From the NCBI GenBank assembly GCA_028711675.1, contig JAQTRT010000011.1:1-23251 (forward strand): a DNA stretch of 23,251 nt. The letters are read 5' to 3'. Below the pieces are notes generated by a model. That model was not told the DNA's origin, searched no databases, and saw nothing but the letters and a program-made list of their open reading frames with translations. Below, one piece after another: positions 1 to 6,790 of the stretch; position 1 is the first letter of the stretch, and every line of letters begins with the position of its first letter. The stretch comes from a bacterium (lineage in GTDB: Bacteria > Spirochaetota > JAHITG01). Both the position numbers and the translations under genes were made by a program.

Positions 1-758
1 TCATCCATAAATGCGCGGTGAATACTGATAAGAATAAATTGGTCAATGACCGCCTGAATAAAGCAAAAGACCTGGCTCAAAAATCGCAGTATTCCGATGC
101 TGTCAGTGAAGTAAAGCTGGTCCTTGTAATGGACAAGGAGAATAAACAGGCCAAAGACAAGCTCCTGGAATATGAGACATCGCTGAATAAACAGAAAGCA
201 GCCAGCGAGCCTCAAAATAATCTGGACCTGGCTTATAATTATTTTTCAGCAGGCAGTTACAATAACGCGAAAGAAACGGTGAACAGTATCCTTGAAAAGG
301 ACGGGAATAATGTGAAGGCTAAAAAGCTCCTGGATATGATCGAAGAAAAAGAAGTGGAGGGCGACCTGGAGAAGATCAACCGGAAAAAGATCATGGAACT
401 GTACAGCCAGGGCGTGACCCTTTACGTGAACCAGGATTACGACGGGTGCCTGAAGACCATGAAGACCATCGTGGAAATAGACCCGGATAATATGCAGGCC
501 TTGAAATTCATCGATAAGGCCAAGGCCAAGATATCGGAAAAAACAGAAAGCCAGACAGCAAGGACTCTGACCCCGGCCAGCAAGAAACTGGTCTGGGAGT
601 GTTATCTGAAAGGGATCAATTTTTACCAGAACGATGAGCTGGAAAAAGCCATCAACGAATGGAAACAAGCCTTAAAACTTGATCCCACCAATTCCAAGAT
701 CAAAGGCGTCCTGGATAAAGCGTATAAGAAGCGTGAAATGCTGGAGTATTATAAATAA
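1..758 (+). CDS. Tetratricopeptide-repeat protein, 5'-truncated by window edge
   Basis: The reading frame is open back to base 3 with no stop, so the GTG at 18 is probably internal and the N-terminus lies outside the window. What remains is a helical, Lys/Glu-rich protein built from TPR-like helix pairs; the clearest unit is at about bases 590-700, with a YxxGxxxYxxxxxEKAIxxWxxALxLDP pattern, and weaker units lie before it at about 60-165, 220-325 and 390-500. There is no membrane segment or signal in the visible part. TPR units bind other proteins, but nothing here names the partner. It ends 76 bases before the ilvE promoter region, so it is probably the last gene of an upstream unit. The specific function is unknown. 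Confidence 0.75.
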   Translation, partial: IHKCAVNTDKNKLVNDRLNKAKDLAQKSQYSDAVSEVKLVLVMDKENKQAKDKLLEYETSLNKQKAASEPQNNLDLAYNYFSAGSYNNAKETVNSILEKDGNNVKAKKLLDMIEEKEVEGDLEKINRKKIMELYSQGVTLYVNQDYDGCLKTMKTIVEIDPDNMQALKFIDKAKAKISEKTESQTARTLTPASKKLVWECYLKGINFYQNDELEKAINEWKQALKLDPTNSKIKGVLDKAYKKREMLEYYK

Positions 759-834
759 GCAACTATTAATATTTATCAGTAATAGATTTGGGGCGTTTTT
801 ACTTTTCACGTACTTTTCAACTAAAAAAAATCCG

Positions 835-862
835 TTGACATTTGAATTTTTTTATATAGAAT
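835..862 (+). promoter_or_regulatory. Sigma70-like promoter of ilvE
   Basis: A perfect -35 TTGACA (835-840) is followed by 16 bases and TAGAAT (857-862), a 5/6 match to TATAAT. The spacer is AT-rich. The expected transcript start is near 869, about 30 bases before the ilvE ATG, leaving room for the CAGGAGG ribosome site at 886-892. Confidence 0.7.
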
Positions 863-899
863 AAACATTGTCTGACCGGAGCGTTCAGGAGGCTCGCGC

Positions 900-1820
900 A
901 TGGCTTTTAAAGCCGATAAAATATTCATGGACGGCAAATTCGTGGACTGGAACGACGCGAAGATACATGTGCTCTCCCATGTCATCCATTACGGAAGCGG
1001 CGTGTTCGAGGGCATCCGGTGCTACAAGACAAAGAACGGGTCAGCCATTTTCAGGCTGGAGGACCATGTGCGCAGGCTGTATGATTCGGCCAGGATCTTC
1101 CGTATGATCCCCCCGGGTTTTTCCCCGGAAGAGATGAAAAAAGCCATTATCGAGACTGTGCGCGTGAATAAACTGGATGAAGCCTATATCAGGCCCCTGA
1201 TCTACAGGGGGTTCCATGAGCTGGGCCTTAATCCGCTCAAATCGCCCATCAACGTGATGGTGGCTGCCTGGGATTGGGGCCGCTACCTCGGGCCTGAAGC
1301 ACTGGAGAAAGGCATTTCCGCCAAGATATCCTCGTGGCACAGGGCTGCTCCTGATACGTATCCCCTGCTTGCCAAGATAACGGGGAATTACGTGAACTCC
1401 CAGCTTGTGAAACTGGAAGCCCTGGAGAACGGTTATGACGAGGGCATTGCCCTGGACAGCTACGGTTATGTGTCGGAAGGTTCGGGCGAGAACCTTTTCA
1501 TGGTAAGGAACGGGACCATCTTCACGCCGCCCACCAGCTCTGCCAGCCTGGCCGGCATCACGCGCCACTGCATCTTTGTCCTGGCACGGGAATTCGATAT
1601 ACCGGTCAAACAGCACGTCCTTCCCAGGGAATCCCTGTACATCGGGGACGAGGTCTTTATCACAGGCACGGCGGCCGAGATCACGCCCGTGACCAAGATC
1701 GACAATATCCAGGTGAGCGACGGCAAGCGCGGCGTGATAACAAAGAAGCTGCAGGATAAGTTCTTTTCCATTATCGACGGCACTGCCGAAGACCGTTTCA
1801 ACTGGCTGACTTTTATATAA
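900..1820 (+). CDS. ilvE: Branched-chain amino acid aminotransferase
   Basis: A PLP-dependent fold-type IV transaminase that interconverts leucine, isoleucine and valine with their 2-oxo acids using glutamate/2-oxoglutarate. At 306 residues it has the usual family length. Visible landmarks are the N-terminal HYGSGVFEGIRCY block (30-42), Arg98 in YIRPLIYRG, the PLP lysine Lys159 in LLAKITGNYVNS, Glu193 in VSEGSGEN, LAGITRH (217-223), and the phosphate-binding FITGTAAEITPV near the C-terminus. These match IlvE rather than D-amino-acid transaminase or aminodeoxychorismate lyase. The start is fixed by CAGGAGG at 886-892 and by the preceding promoter. The next gene begins 11 bases after the stop, so co-transcription is likely. 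Confidence 0.95.
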   Translation: MAFKADKIFMDGKFVDWNDAKIHVLSHVIHYGSGVFEGIRCYKTKNGSAIFRLEDHVRRLYDSARIFRMIPPGFSPEEMKKAIIETVRVNKLDEAYIRPLIYRGFHELGLNPLKSPINVMVAAWDWGRYLGPEALEKGISAKISSWHRAAPDTYPLLAKITGNYVNSQLVKLEALENGYDEGIALDSYGYVSEGSGENLFMVRNGTIFTPPTSSASLAGITRHCIFVLAREFDIPVKQHVLPRESLYIGDEVFITGTAAEITPVTKIDNIQVSDGKRGVITKKLQDKFFSIIDGTAEDRFNWLTFI

Positions 1821-1831
1821 AACAGATTTTT

Positions 1832-2497
1832 ATGGTGAATGAGAAAATAATCTTCTCAGAAATGAGCCATGTGCTTACCCTCCTGCTTCTCCTGTTCCTT
1901 GTTATCCTGGCTGTTGTCATGCTCCTGTTCTACTGGAGCAAAACGAAAAGGGACCATGTACTGAAACTATTCCTGGGCTATGAGAACCTCTGGAATTCCC
2001 TTCCCATGATAGAGGCCAGGAAAAACGCGCCTGCTTCCCTGACACGGGAGATGCTCACGTTCCCGGGTGAACAGGACAGGACCTCTCTCCAGTACGCGAG
2101 GATGGTCCTTGATTTTTTTAACCATATTGGCCTGCAGGTGTTCCAGGGTATCATTAAGTTCGACGATGTATATTCCCTGTACGGCCGGGATATCCTGCTG
2201 TTCTGGGAGAAGAAGAATTATCAGCTGATCGTATCCAGCGAGCATCTTCCCGTTTCTGTTTCCTGGCTCGATCCCTGGATCGGTCTGGAACACCTGGTGA
2301 AGCTCTGTTTATACCGGAGGGGAGGCGCTCCAACGGATCAGGCAGACGGGAATATCCCTGTTGTCCGGAATGACTATCCGGCTGTTCCGGCATACAGGAA
2401 TTCCTTCAGGTTCAGCCTGGCCCTTCTTTCTCTGCTGGCCCTGGTCAGCCTGGCTGTTTTCGCGTTTTCTTTTTTACTTTACCACGGTATCCTATAA
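1832..2497 (+). CDS. Hypothetical protein with two membrane segments
   Basis: A 221-residue protein of no recognised family. A strongly hydrophobic helix lies at about residues 13-33, followed by a basic WSKTKRDH stretch; a second lies at about 195-217 near the C-terminus. The roughly 160 residues between them look soluble, with many aromatic residues. This suggests an inner-membrane protein with both ends anchored and a central domain on one side. The start is uncertain: no Shine-Dalgarno precedes the ATG at 1832, and an in-frame ATG at 1862 directly precedes the first membrane helix. It follows ilvE by 11 bases and is probably translated from the same message, but nothing in the sequence links it to amino-acid metabolism. 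Confidence 0.65.
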   Translation: MVNEKIIFSEMSHVLTLLLLLFLVILAVVMLLFYWSKTKRDHVLKLFLGYENLWNSLPMIEARKNAPASLTREMLTFPGEQDRTSLQYARMVLDFFNHIGLQVFQGIIKFDDVYSLYGRDILLFWEKKNYQLIVSSEHLPVSVSWLDPWIGLEHLVKLCLYRRGGAPTDQADGNIPVVRNDYPAVPAYRNSFRFSLALLSLLALVSLAVFAFSFLLYHGIL

Positions 2498-2571
2498 ATA
2501 TCATCAAGGACCCGGACAGATATAGATTTAATATAAACTACAGATCAACGCAGAAATAAAAATAAGATGGA

Positions 2572-2599
2572 ACAGGATCAGACAGGATTAACAGGATTA
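2572..2599 (+). repeat. Short ACAGGAT tandem array
   Basis: Three copies of ACAGGAT with spacing of 10 and 9 bases (2572, 2582, 2591). I recall similar 'acaggattaacaggatt' tracts in the intergenic DNA of many environmental bacteria. The array is too short to be CRISPR, and its role is unknown. Confidence 0.5.
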
Positions 2600-2624
2600 C
2601 GGAAAGATTTATAGCTGTAAAAAA

Positions 2625-2734
2625 GTCATTGTCCGGAGAGAACGCAGTGACGATGCAATCTTCTTAAATGGAAAAGCAGGTTATCAAGGATGAGATTGCA
2701 TCGCCCTTTCAGGGCGAATCCCATGCGCAATGAC
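2625..2734. repeat. Inverted dispersed-repeat element (GTCATTG family)
   Basis: The left arm (2625-2662) starts GTCATTG and ends CGATGCAATCT. The right arm (2693-2734) is inverted, and its reverse complement also starts GTCATTG and ends CGATGCAATCT. Within the left arm, GTCATTG (2625-2631) can pair with CAGTGAC (2645-2651). Within the right arm, TCGCCCT (2701-2707) pairs perfectly with AGGGCGA (2711-2717). A related single copy lies at 11760-11793. It contains no coding sequence, so it resembles a small non-autonomous repeat. Confidence 0.65.
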
Positions 2735-2797
2735 AAGTCGATCCTGATCTTCCTTTAAATCATTTTTAACCGTTATTATTTTTTCCCGGAGGCTCCT

Positions 2798-4135
2798 ATG
2801 GAAACCAGTGATATGATCGTTCTTACCATTAATTGCGGCAGTTCGTCCGTTAAATATATGCTCTATAATCATACCCGGCACGCGGTCCTGGCCGAAGGCA
2901 TTGTGGAGAGGATCGGTCTGACCGGTTCCTTTATCCAGCATGAGGTTCCCCACAAGCCTACGTTCAAGGAAGAGGATATGGTGCCGGAACACCATGAGGC
3001 CATCAAGCTCATCACCCATACCCTGACCCGGGAAGATGTGGGTGTGCTTAAAGATGTTTCCTGTATCAAAGGCGTGGGCCACAGGGTGGTGCATGGCGGC
3101 GAGCATTTCATCAAGTCCGTCCTGATCGACGGCCCCAACGGCCGCGTGGTCAAGACCTTCCGGAACCTTTCCGAGCTGGCTCCGCTCCATAATCCCAATA
3201 ATATTTTAGGTATCGTCTCTGCCATGGATATCCTTCCCGATGTGCCGCACGTGGCTGTCATGGATACGGCTTTTCTCCAGACCATGCCTAAGCATATCTA
3301 TCTTTACGCAGTGCCGTACGACTGGTATACCAGCCTGGGTATCAGGAAGTACGGATTCCACGGCACCTCCCATCTGTATGTCTCCCGGAGGGCCGCGGTC
3401 ATGCTGAACAAGGAGAACAGGGAATGCAACCTCATCACCTGCCATATCGGCAATGGCGTGAGCTTTACGGCCATCAAGGACGGCTCGGCCTATGACCACA
3501 GCATGGGATTCACTCCCCTGGAAGGCCTTATTATGGGAACCCGTTCAGGAGACCTGGACCCGGCTATCCTGGAGTATGTGGCGTTGAAGGATAATTTCAG
3601 CATTTCCAAGATCATCACTATCCTGAACAAAGAGAGCGGTTTAAAGGGCATTACCGGGATCTATTCGGACAGACGGGATATCCTGGAAGGGGCCAGGAAC
3701 AACGATGAACGGTGCCAGCTGGCCATTGACATGGAGGTCCACAGGATCAAGAAATACATCGGCGCGTATATGTCGGTCCTGGGCCGGGTGGATGCCATTG
3801 TTTTTACCGCCGGTGCCGGTGAAAGGCATCATGTCCTGAGGGAAATGTGCCTTTCCCACATGGAGAATCTCGGTATTTACCTGGATATTGAGAAGAACAG
3901 GCAGGCTGTAAGCCATAACTGCGAGTACGTCATCAGCAAGGATAATTCACCGGTCAAGGCCTTTGTCATTCCTACGGACGAGGAATTGGTCATTATCGAG
4001 GATACAGTGGCCATTATCAACGGAACTTATGATATCTGTACGAATTTCCGGTATTCCTTTGAGGATAGGAACTACGTGAATAACATGCGACAGGAACTGT
4101 ATGAAAAAGAGATGGCGGGAAATAAAATTATTTAA
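2798..4135 (+). CDS. ackA: Acetate kinase
   Basis: Transfers phosphate between acetyl phosphate and ADP, giving acetate and ATP, the last step of acetate fermentation. Family landmarks are present: TINCGSSSVKY (10-20) with Asn12 and Lys19, GHRVVHGG (94-101) with Arg96, Asp156, RKYGFHGTSH (183-192) with His188, CHIGNGVS (215-222), GTRSGDLDP (247-255) with Arg249, and PTDEEL (392-397) with Glu396. At 445 residues it is longer than the usual about 400: the excess is a few N-terminal residues and a charged tail after about residue 408. The usual FTGGIGEN motif reads FTAGAGERH (336-344). The start is set by GGAGG at 2788-2792. No phosphotransacetylase gene is in the window. Confidence 0.93.
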   Translation: METSDMIVLTINCGSSSVKYMLYNHTRHAVLAEGIVERIGLTGSFIQHEVPHKPTFKEEDMVPEHHEAIKLITHTLTREDVGVLKDVSCIKGVGHRVVHGGEHFIKSVLIDGPNGRVVKTFRNLSELAPLHNPNNILGIVSAMDILPDVPHVAVMDTAFLQTMPKHIYLYAVPYDWYTSLGIRKYGFHGTSHLYVSRRAAVMLNKENRECNLITCHIGNGVSFTAIKDGSAYDHSMGFTPLEGLIMGTRSGDLDPAILEYVALKDNFSISKIITILNKESGLKGITGIYSDRRDILEGARNNDERCQLAIDMEVHRIKKYIGAYMSVLGRVDAIVFTAGAGERHHVLREMCLSHMENLGIYLDIEKNRQAVSHNCEYVISKDNSPVKAFVIPTDEELVIIEDTVAIINGTYDICTNFRYSFEDRNYVNNMRQELYEKEMAGNKII

Positions 4136-4207
4136 CTTTTTTACAGAATGCCGATACTTGATTTAGTAAAAATGAGGATAATTTCTGAAAAAACGCTTAA
4201 TTTTTTC

Positions 4208-4235
4208 TTGACATTTGAAATAGATTGAGTAAAAT
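4208..4235 (+). promoter_or_regulatory. Sigma70-like promoter of the flaA pair
   Basis: TTGACA (4208-4213), 16 bases, TAAAAT (4230-4235). This is a housekeeping-type promoter; I see no flagellar sigma28 pattern. The expected start is near 4242, inside the AT-rich palindrome at 4235-4253. Confidence 0.7.
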
Positions 4236-4253
4236 TAATTAAATTTTAATTAA
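4235..4253. promoter_or_regulatory. 19-base palindrome at the flaA transcription start, possible operator
   Basis: TTAATTAAA, one central T, then TTTAATTAA is a perfect dyad. It touches the last base of the -10 box, spans the expected transcript start and runs into the AAAGGAG ribosome site (4252-4258). Repressor binding is inferred only; AT-rich DNA makes such palindromes less surprising. Confidence 0.35.
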
Positions 4254-4264
4254 AGGAGAATAAA

Positions 4265-5014
4265 ATGAAAGGGAAAATCATCACCATAATCATTGTCCTT
4301 TTATTAACGCAATATAGTTTTGCCGGAGGCGAAGAATATAGATCGACTAAAAAGATCATAAGTATCCAGGCACCGGCCCTGGCTGATTTTGAGGATCAGG
4401 GCCTGGACGGGCAGTGGGTGATCGGCAATACCAGCCCAAACGTCGATATGGCTGTTACTGCTGTCAAAGCCACACCCGGCGGACCCTGGGGCCTGGCTGT
4501 GCCGGAAGACCAGAAAAAGACCTGCCTGGGCGTAAAGACAGGTTTCAGGACAAGAGGATATAATTTTGTCGAGATCCTTCCGCCTGTATATGATGCCAAG
4601 TCTTATTCTATTCTCCAGAATTATTTTAATATCCCCATACCCAATTCGGGCGGTGACAGGTTCATCCCCATACCGGGAAAATGCAAGTCCCTGGATGTGT
4701 GGGTTGCCGGAAGAGGATTCCGTTATAATTTTGAAGTTTGGCTGAAGGACTTTAACGGCTTTGTTTATTCCCTGGATATGGGCAAGCTTGATTTCCCCGG
4801 CTGGAGGAACCTCTCCCGCGATATCCCGCAATACATCCCCCAGGAAGAGAAATATTTCCCCAGGGAGAAACCCTTAAAATTCGTAAAGTATGTCCTGGTC
4901 TCTGACCCTGATGAAAGAGCGGATAAATTTTTTATCTACTTTGACCACATGAAGGTCATCACGGACGTGTATATTGAAAGGATCGACGGTGATGACATCA
5001 GGGATAACTGGTAA
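4265..5014 (+). CDS. flaA: Flagellar filament outer-layer (sheath) protein FlaA, first paralogue
   Basis: FlaA proteins coat the core of spirochaete periplasmic flagella and are exported across the inner membrane by a cleaved signal peptide. This 249-residue protein starts with a lysine-containing hydrophobic leader ending SFA before GGEE (cleavage about residue 20). The mature part shows the family pattern: a DFEDQG segment, a GYNFVEILPP strand, LDVWVAGRGFRYNFEVWLKD, LDMGKLDFPGWRNLS, then FVKYVLVSDPDE and FFIYFDHMKVITDVY. The length fits FlaA. The start is supported by AAAGGAG at 4252-4258. The second flaA begins 23 bases downstream, and the two share the FEVWLK/LEIWLK and DMGxLxFxGW signatures. 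I am confident of the family; the choice of FlaA1 or FlaA2 is open. Confidence 0.88.
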   Translation: MKGKIITIIIVLLLTQYSFAGGEEYRSTKKIISIQAPALADFEDQGLDGQWVIGNTSPNVDMAVTAVKATPGGPWGLAVPEDQKKTCLGVKTGFRTRGYNFVEILPPVYDAKSYSILQNYFNIPIPNSGGDRFIPIPGKCKSLDVWVAGRGFRYNFEVWLKDFNGFVYSLDMGKLDFPGWRNLSRDIPQYIPQEEKYFPREKPLKFVKYVLVSDPDERADKFFIYFDHMKVITDVYIERIDGDDIRDNW

Positions 5015-5037
5015 ATTTTATTTATAAGGAGAAAAAA

Positions 5038-5814
5038 ATGAGGGTATTAAAAGTATTATTCGTTATTGTTTTAATAGCGGGACTCAATACAGCATATGCC
5101 CAGCAGAAGGATGCCGCGAGTAAGGATGCCACCGGTGAAAATTTTGCCGGTATGTTCTTCCCCAAGGAATCCAGCCAGCAGAAACTGGAAGTTAAAGTGA
5201 TCGAGGATTTCGAGAACTGCGAATCCTGGGCAGCGCTGATGCCCTCTGATCAGGGTCTGGCGCGCGGTAAAAAAGTGCTGGGAGCCGCTGAAGAAGTGAA
5301 GAAACAGCTGGGCGACAAGGCCAAGTACGTTTTCGGCGTTAAAGAGTGGAGCTATAACCGCGGTTTCAGCTGGGTTGAGATCACACCACCGACCCCTATT
5401 GCCATTGTAGGCAAGGCTAAGGGTATTTCCATCTGGGCCTGCGGCAGGAATTACCGGCACAGGCTGGAGATCTGGCTTAAGAATTACCAGGGATACGAAT
5501 ATCCCATTGATATGGGCAGTTTGAATTTCAGGGGATGGGAAAAGATGACCGCCCGTATCCCCATGTATATCCCGTATTATACCAAATATGTGCCCCAGTA
5601 CAGGCCTCTCTATATCTCCCGTATCCTGATTAAACATGATCCCAACGAGATGAACGGAACATTTTATATTTACCTGGATCAGCTGGAAGCCATCGTGGAT
5701 ACCTATGAAGATAAATTTGACGGCGATGACATGATCAATGAGATGGGTATGGAACGCTGGGAAGAGATACCGCGTACGGACGGAAAGACAGGTACGGAAG
5801 CGCCTAAAAAATAA
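5038..5814 (+). CDS. flaA: Flagellar filament outer-layer (sheath) protein FlaA, second paralogue
   Basis: A second FlaA-family protein (258 residues) in the same transcription unit as the first. The signal peptide ends AYA before QQKD (about residue 21). The mature chain carries the same ordered blocks: EDFENCESW, GFSWVEITPP, GISIWACGRNYRHRLEIWLKN, IDMGSLNFRGWEKM, ISRILIKHDPNE and FYIYLDQLEAIVDTYED. The C-terminus has a polar tail that the first paralogue lacks. Its ribosome site is AAGGAG just upstream of 5038. A strong terminator follows at 5843-5868. The two proteins probably form a mixed sheath, as reported for FlaA paralogues in other spirochaetes; the assignment to this unit is inference. 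No flagellin or export genes are nearby. Confidence 0.88.
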   Translation: MRVLKVLFVIVLIAGLNTAYAQQKDAASKDATGENFAGMFFPKESSQQKLEVKVIEDFENCESWAALMPSDQGLARGKKVLGAAEEVKKQLGDKAKYVFGVKEWSYNRGFSWVEITPPTPIAIVGKAKGISIWACGRNYRHRLEIWLKNYQGYEYPIDMGSLNFRGWEKMTARIPMYIPYYTKYVPQYRPLYISRILIKHDPNEMNGTFYIYLDQLEAIVDTYEDKFDGDDMINEMGMERWEEIPRTDGKTGTEAPKK

Positions 5815-5842
5815 GGATATTTGTTAAGGAATAATATAAAAA

Positions 5843-5868
5843 AGCAGCCTCCGGGCTGCTTTTTTTTT
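5843..5868. terminator. Bidirectional intrinsic terminator between flaA pair and pgsA-like gene
   Basis: AGCAGCC (5843-5849), loop TCCG, GGCTGCT (5854-5860), then eight T (5861-5868). A run of A precedes the stem on the plus strand, so the structure also ends in U on the minus strand. It lies 28 bases after the flaA stop and 25 bases beyond the end of the converging pgsA-like gene, serving both. Confidence 0.9.
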
Positions 5869-5893
5869 GACCGGAGCCCGGTCTTTTCTCTTT

Positions 5894-6487
5894 TTAGAAC
5901 ACATTGTTGAACAACCGGGAGAGAATCTTCTGGACTTTCTTCGTGAGTTTCACGTAACTCATCACCTTCATATAATCCAGCATATAAAGCAGAAAAGCCA
6001 CGAAATAAAGGGTGAAACTGATGATTAATAATGTATAAGGCAGGAGATAGTCTGTACCCAGAAGAAGATAACCCAGAAGAGAGAGGGAGATAAAGAACGT
6101 TCCCAGCTTACCCGCGATATTGGATGAGAAAATGATGTTCTTCTTTTTAAGAAGGATGATTCCGCCGGATAAGATAAAGAATTCCCTGATCAACAGAAAA
6201 AGAAAGGCCCATAACGGGAAATTTTTATATAAGAAAAGAAGATAACTGATGGTCACAATACAAATCTTGTCAGCCAGGGGGTCCAGGATCTTGCCCAGTT
6301 TTGAGATCTGGTGCAGTCTGCGGGCCAGAAAACCGTCCAGGAAATCCGTGGCCACAAAGATGAGCAGGAGGAACAGGGCGAAGTAATTGTATTGATAAGT
6401 GTTCTTTCTGATGATAATGGCCACAAGGGGCAGCAGGACGATCCGGCTCAGGGAGATCATATTGGATAGGGTGATTTTCTTATTCAT
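5894..6487 (-). CDS. pgsA: CDP-alcohol phosphatidyltransferase, likely phosphatidylglycerophosphate synthase
   Basis: An integral membrane enzyme that moves a phosphatidyl group from CDP-diacylglycerol to an alcohol; the PgsA branch uses glycerol-3-phosphate to start phosphatidylglycerol synthesis. The diagnostic DxxDGxxARx8GxxxDxxxD motif is complete: Asp48, Asp51-Gly52, Ala55-Arg56, Gly65, Asp69, Asp73. About five or six hydrophobic segments follow. I start it at 6487 (MNKKITLSNMISLSRI), because PgsA proteins begin with this N-terminal pattern; the open frame continues upstream to 6595 but would add an unrelated hydrophobic stretch and overlap the promoter. That gives 197 residues, a normal length. 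Substrate choice cannot be read from sequence, so another CDP-alcohol transferase is possible. Confidence 0.85.
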   Translation of the reverse strand: MNKKITLSNMISLSRIVLLPLVAIIIRKNTYQYNYFALFLLLIFVATDFLDGFLARRLHQISKLGKILDPLADKICIVTISYLLFLYKNFPLWAFLFLLIREFFILSGGIILLKKKNIIFSSNIAGKLGTFFISLSLLGYLLLGTDYLLPYTLLIISFTLYFVAFLLYMLDYMKVMSYVKLTKKVQKILSRLFNNVF

Positions 6488-6498
6488 TGTTTTCTTAA

Positions 6499-6526
6499 AG
6501 GATAATGAATAAAATTTCAATGTCAA
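6499..6526 (-). promoter_or_regulatory. Sigma70-like promoter of pgsA-like gene
   Basis: On the minus strand TTGACA (6526-6521), 16 bases, TATCCT (6504-6499). Only 11 bases lie between the -10 box and the ATG at 6487, so the leader would be a few bases at most. Confidence 0.5.
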
Positions 6527-6582
6527 AAAAAATTTGAAGACCGAAAATATAAACAGGGAGACGTATAAGGAGGGACCAAGGC

Positions 6583-6720
6583 ATGAAAGCAACAAAATGG
6601 CTCAAGGGCTGGGTCCAGAAACGGATCAGGTATTATGAGAGTTTTTTGCTGAAAAATCCTGATACGGACCTTCGTAAAGAGATCGCGGAGACCATCAAGC
6701 ACCTGAGGGAACTGGTATAA
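6583..6720 (+). CDS. Small basic protein of 45 residues, unknown
   Basis: A short complete reading frame with an excellent ribosome site, AAGGAGGG at 6567-6574, eight bases before the ATG. The product begins MKATKWLKGW and ends HLRELV. It is rich in Lys/Arg and aromatic residues in the first half and ends in an amphipathic helix-like stretch; it has no cysteine and no signal peptide. It is divergent from the pgsA-like gene, 95 bases away start to start. I do not recognise the family. The strength and spacing of the ribosome site are the main reason to call it real. Confidence 0.6.
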   Translation: MKATKWLKGWVQKRIRYYESFLLKNPDTDLRKEIAETIKHLRELV

Positions 6721-6755
6721 GCGGAAATCACAAACCGGCTTCCATCGGTATTTAC

Positions 6756-6783
6756 TTGAAATAAAATCTTTTTATTATACATT
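6756..6783 (+). promoter_or_regulatory. Possible promoter of DUF192 gene
   Basis: TTGAAA (6756-6761), 16 bases, TACATT (6778-6783). The match is weaker than the others. Only seven bases separate the -10 box from the ATG at 6791, and no Shine-Dalgarno is present, so any message from here would be leaderless. Confidence 0.4.
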
Positions 6784-6790
6784 TAACCCT

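Larger units (their letters stand above)
2498..2797. other. Repeat-rich intergenic gap before ackA
   Basis: No credible gene. It holds a short ACAGGAT array (2572-2599) and a roughly 110-base inverted element (2625-2734). The last part is AT-rich and ends in the ackA ribosome site GGAGG at 2788-2792. I could not find a convincing TTGACA-type promoter for ackA here. Confidence 0.6.

Noticed and set aside
18..20. GTG as the true start of the TPR gene
   Set aside because: No ribosome site precedes it and the frame stays open to the window edge, so truncation is more likely.
6488..6595. 36-codon N-terminal extension of the pgsA-like gene
   Set aside because: It would put the TTGACA-N16-TATCCT promoter inside the gene, overlaps the start of the 45-residue gene, and precedes the normal PgsA N-terminus.
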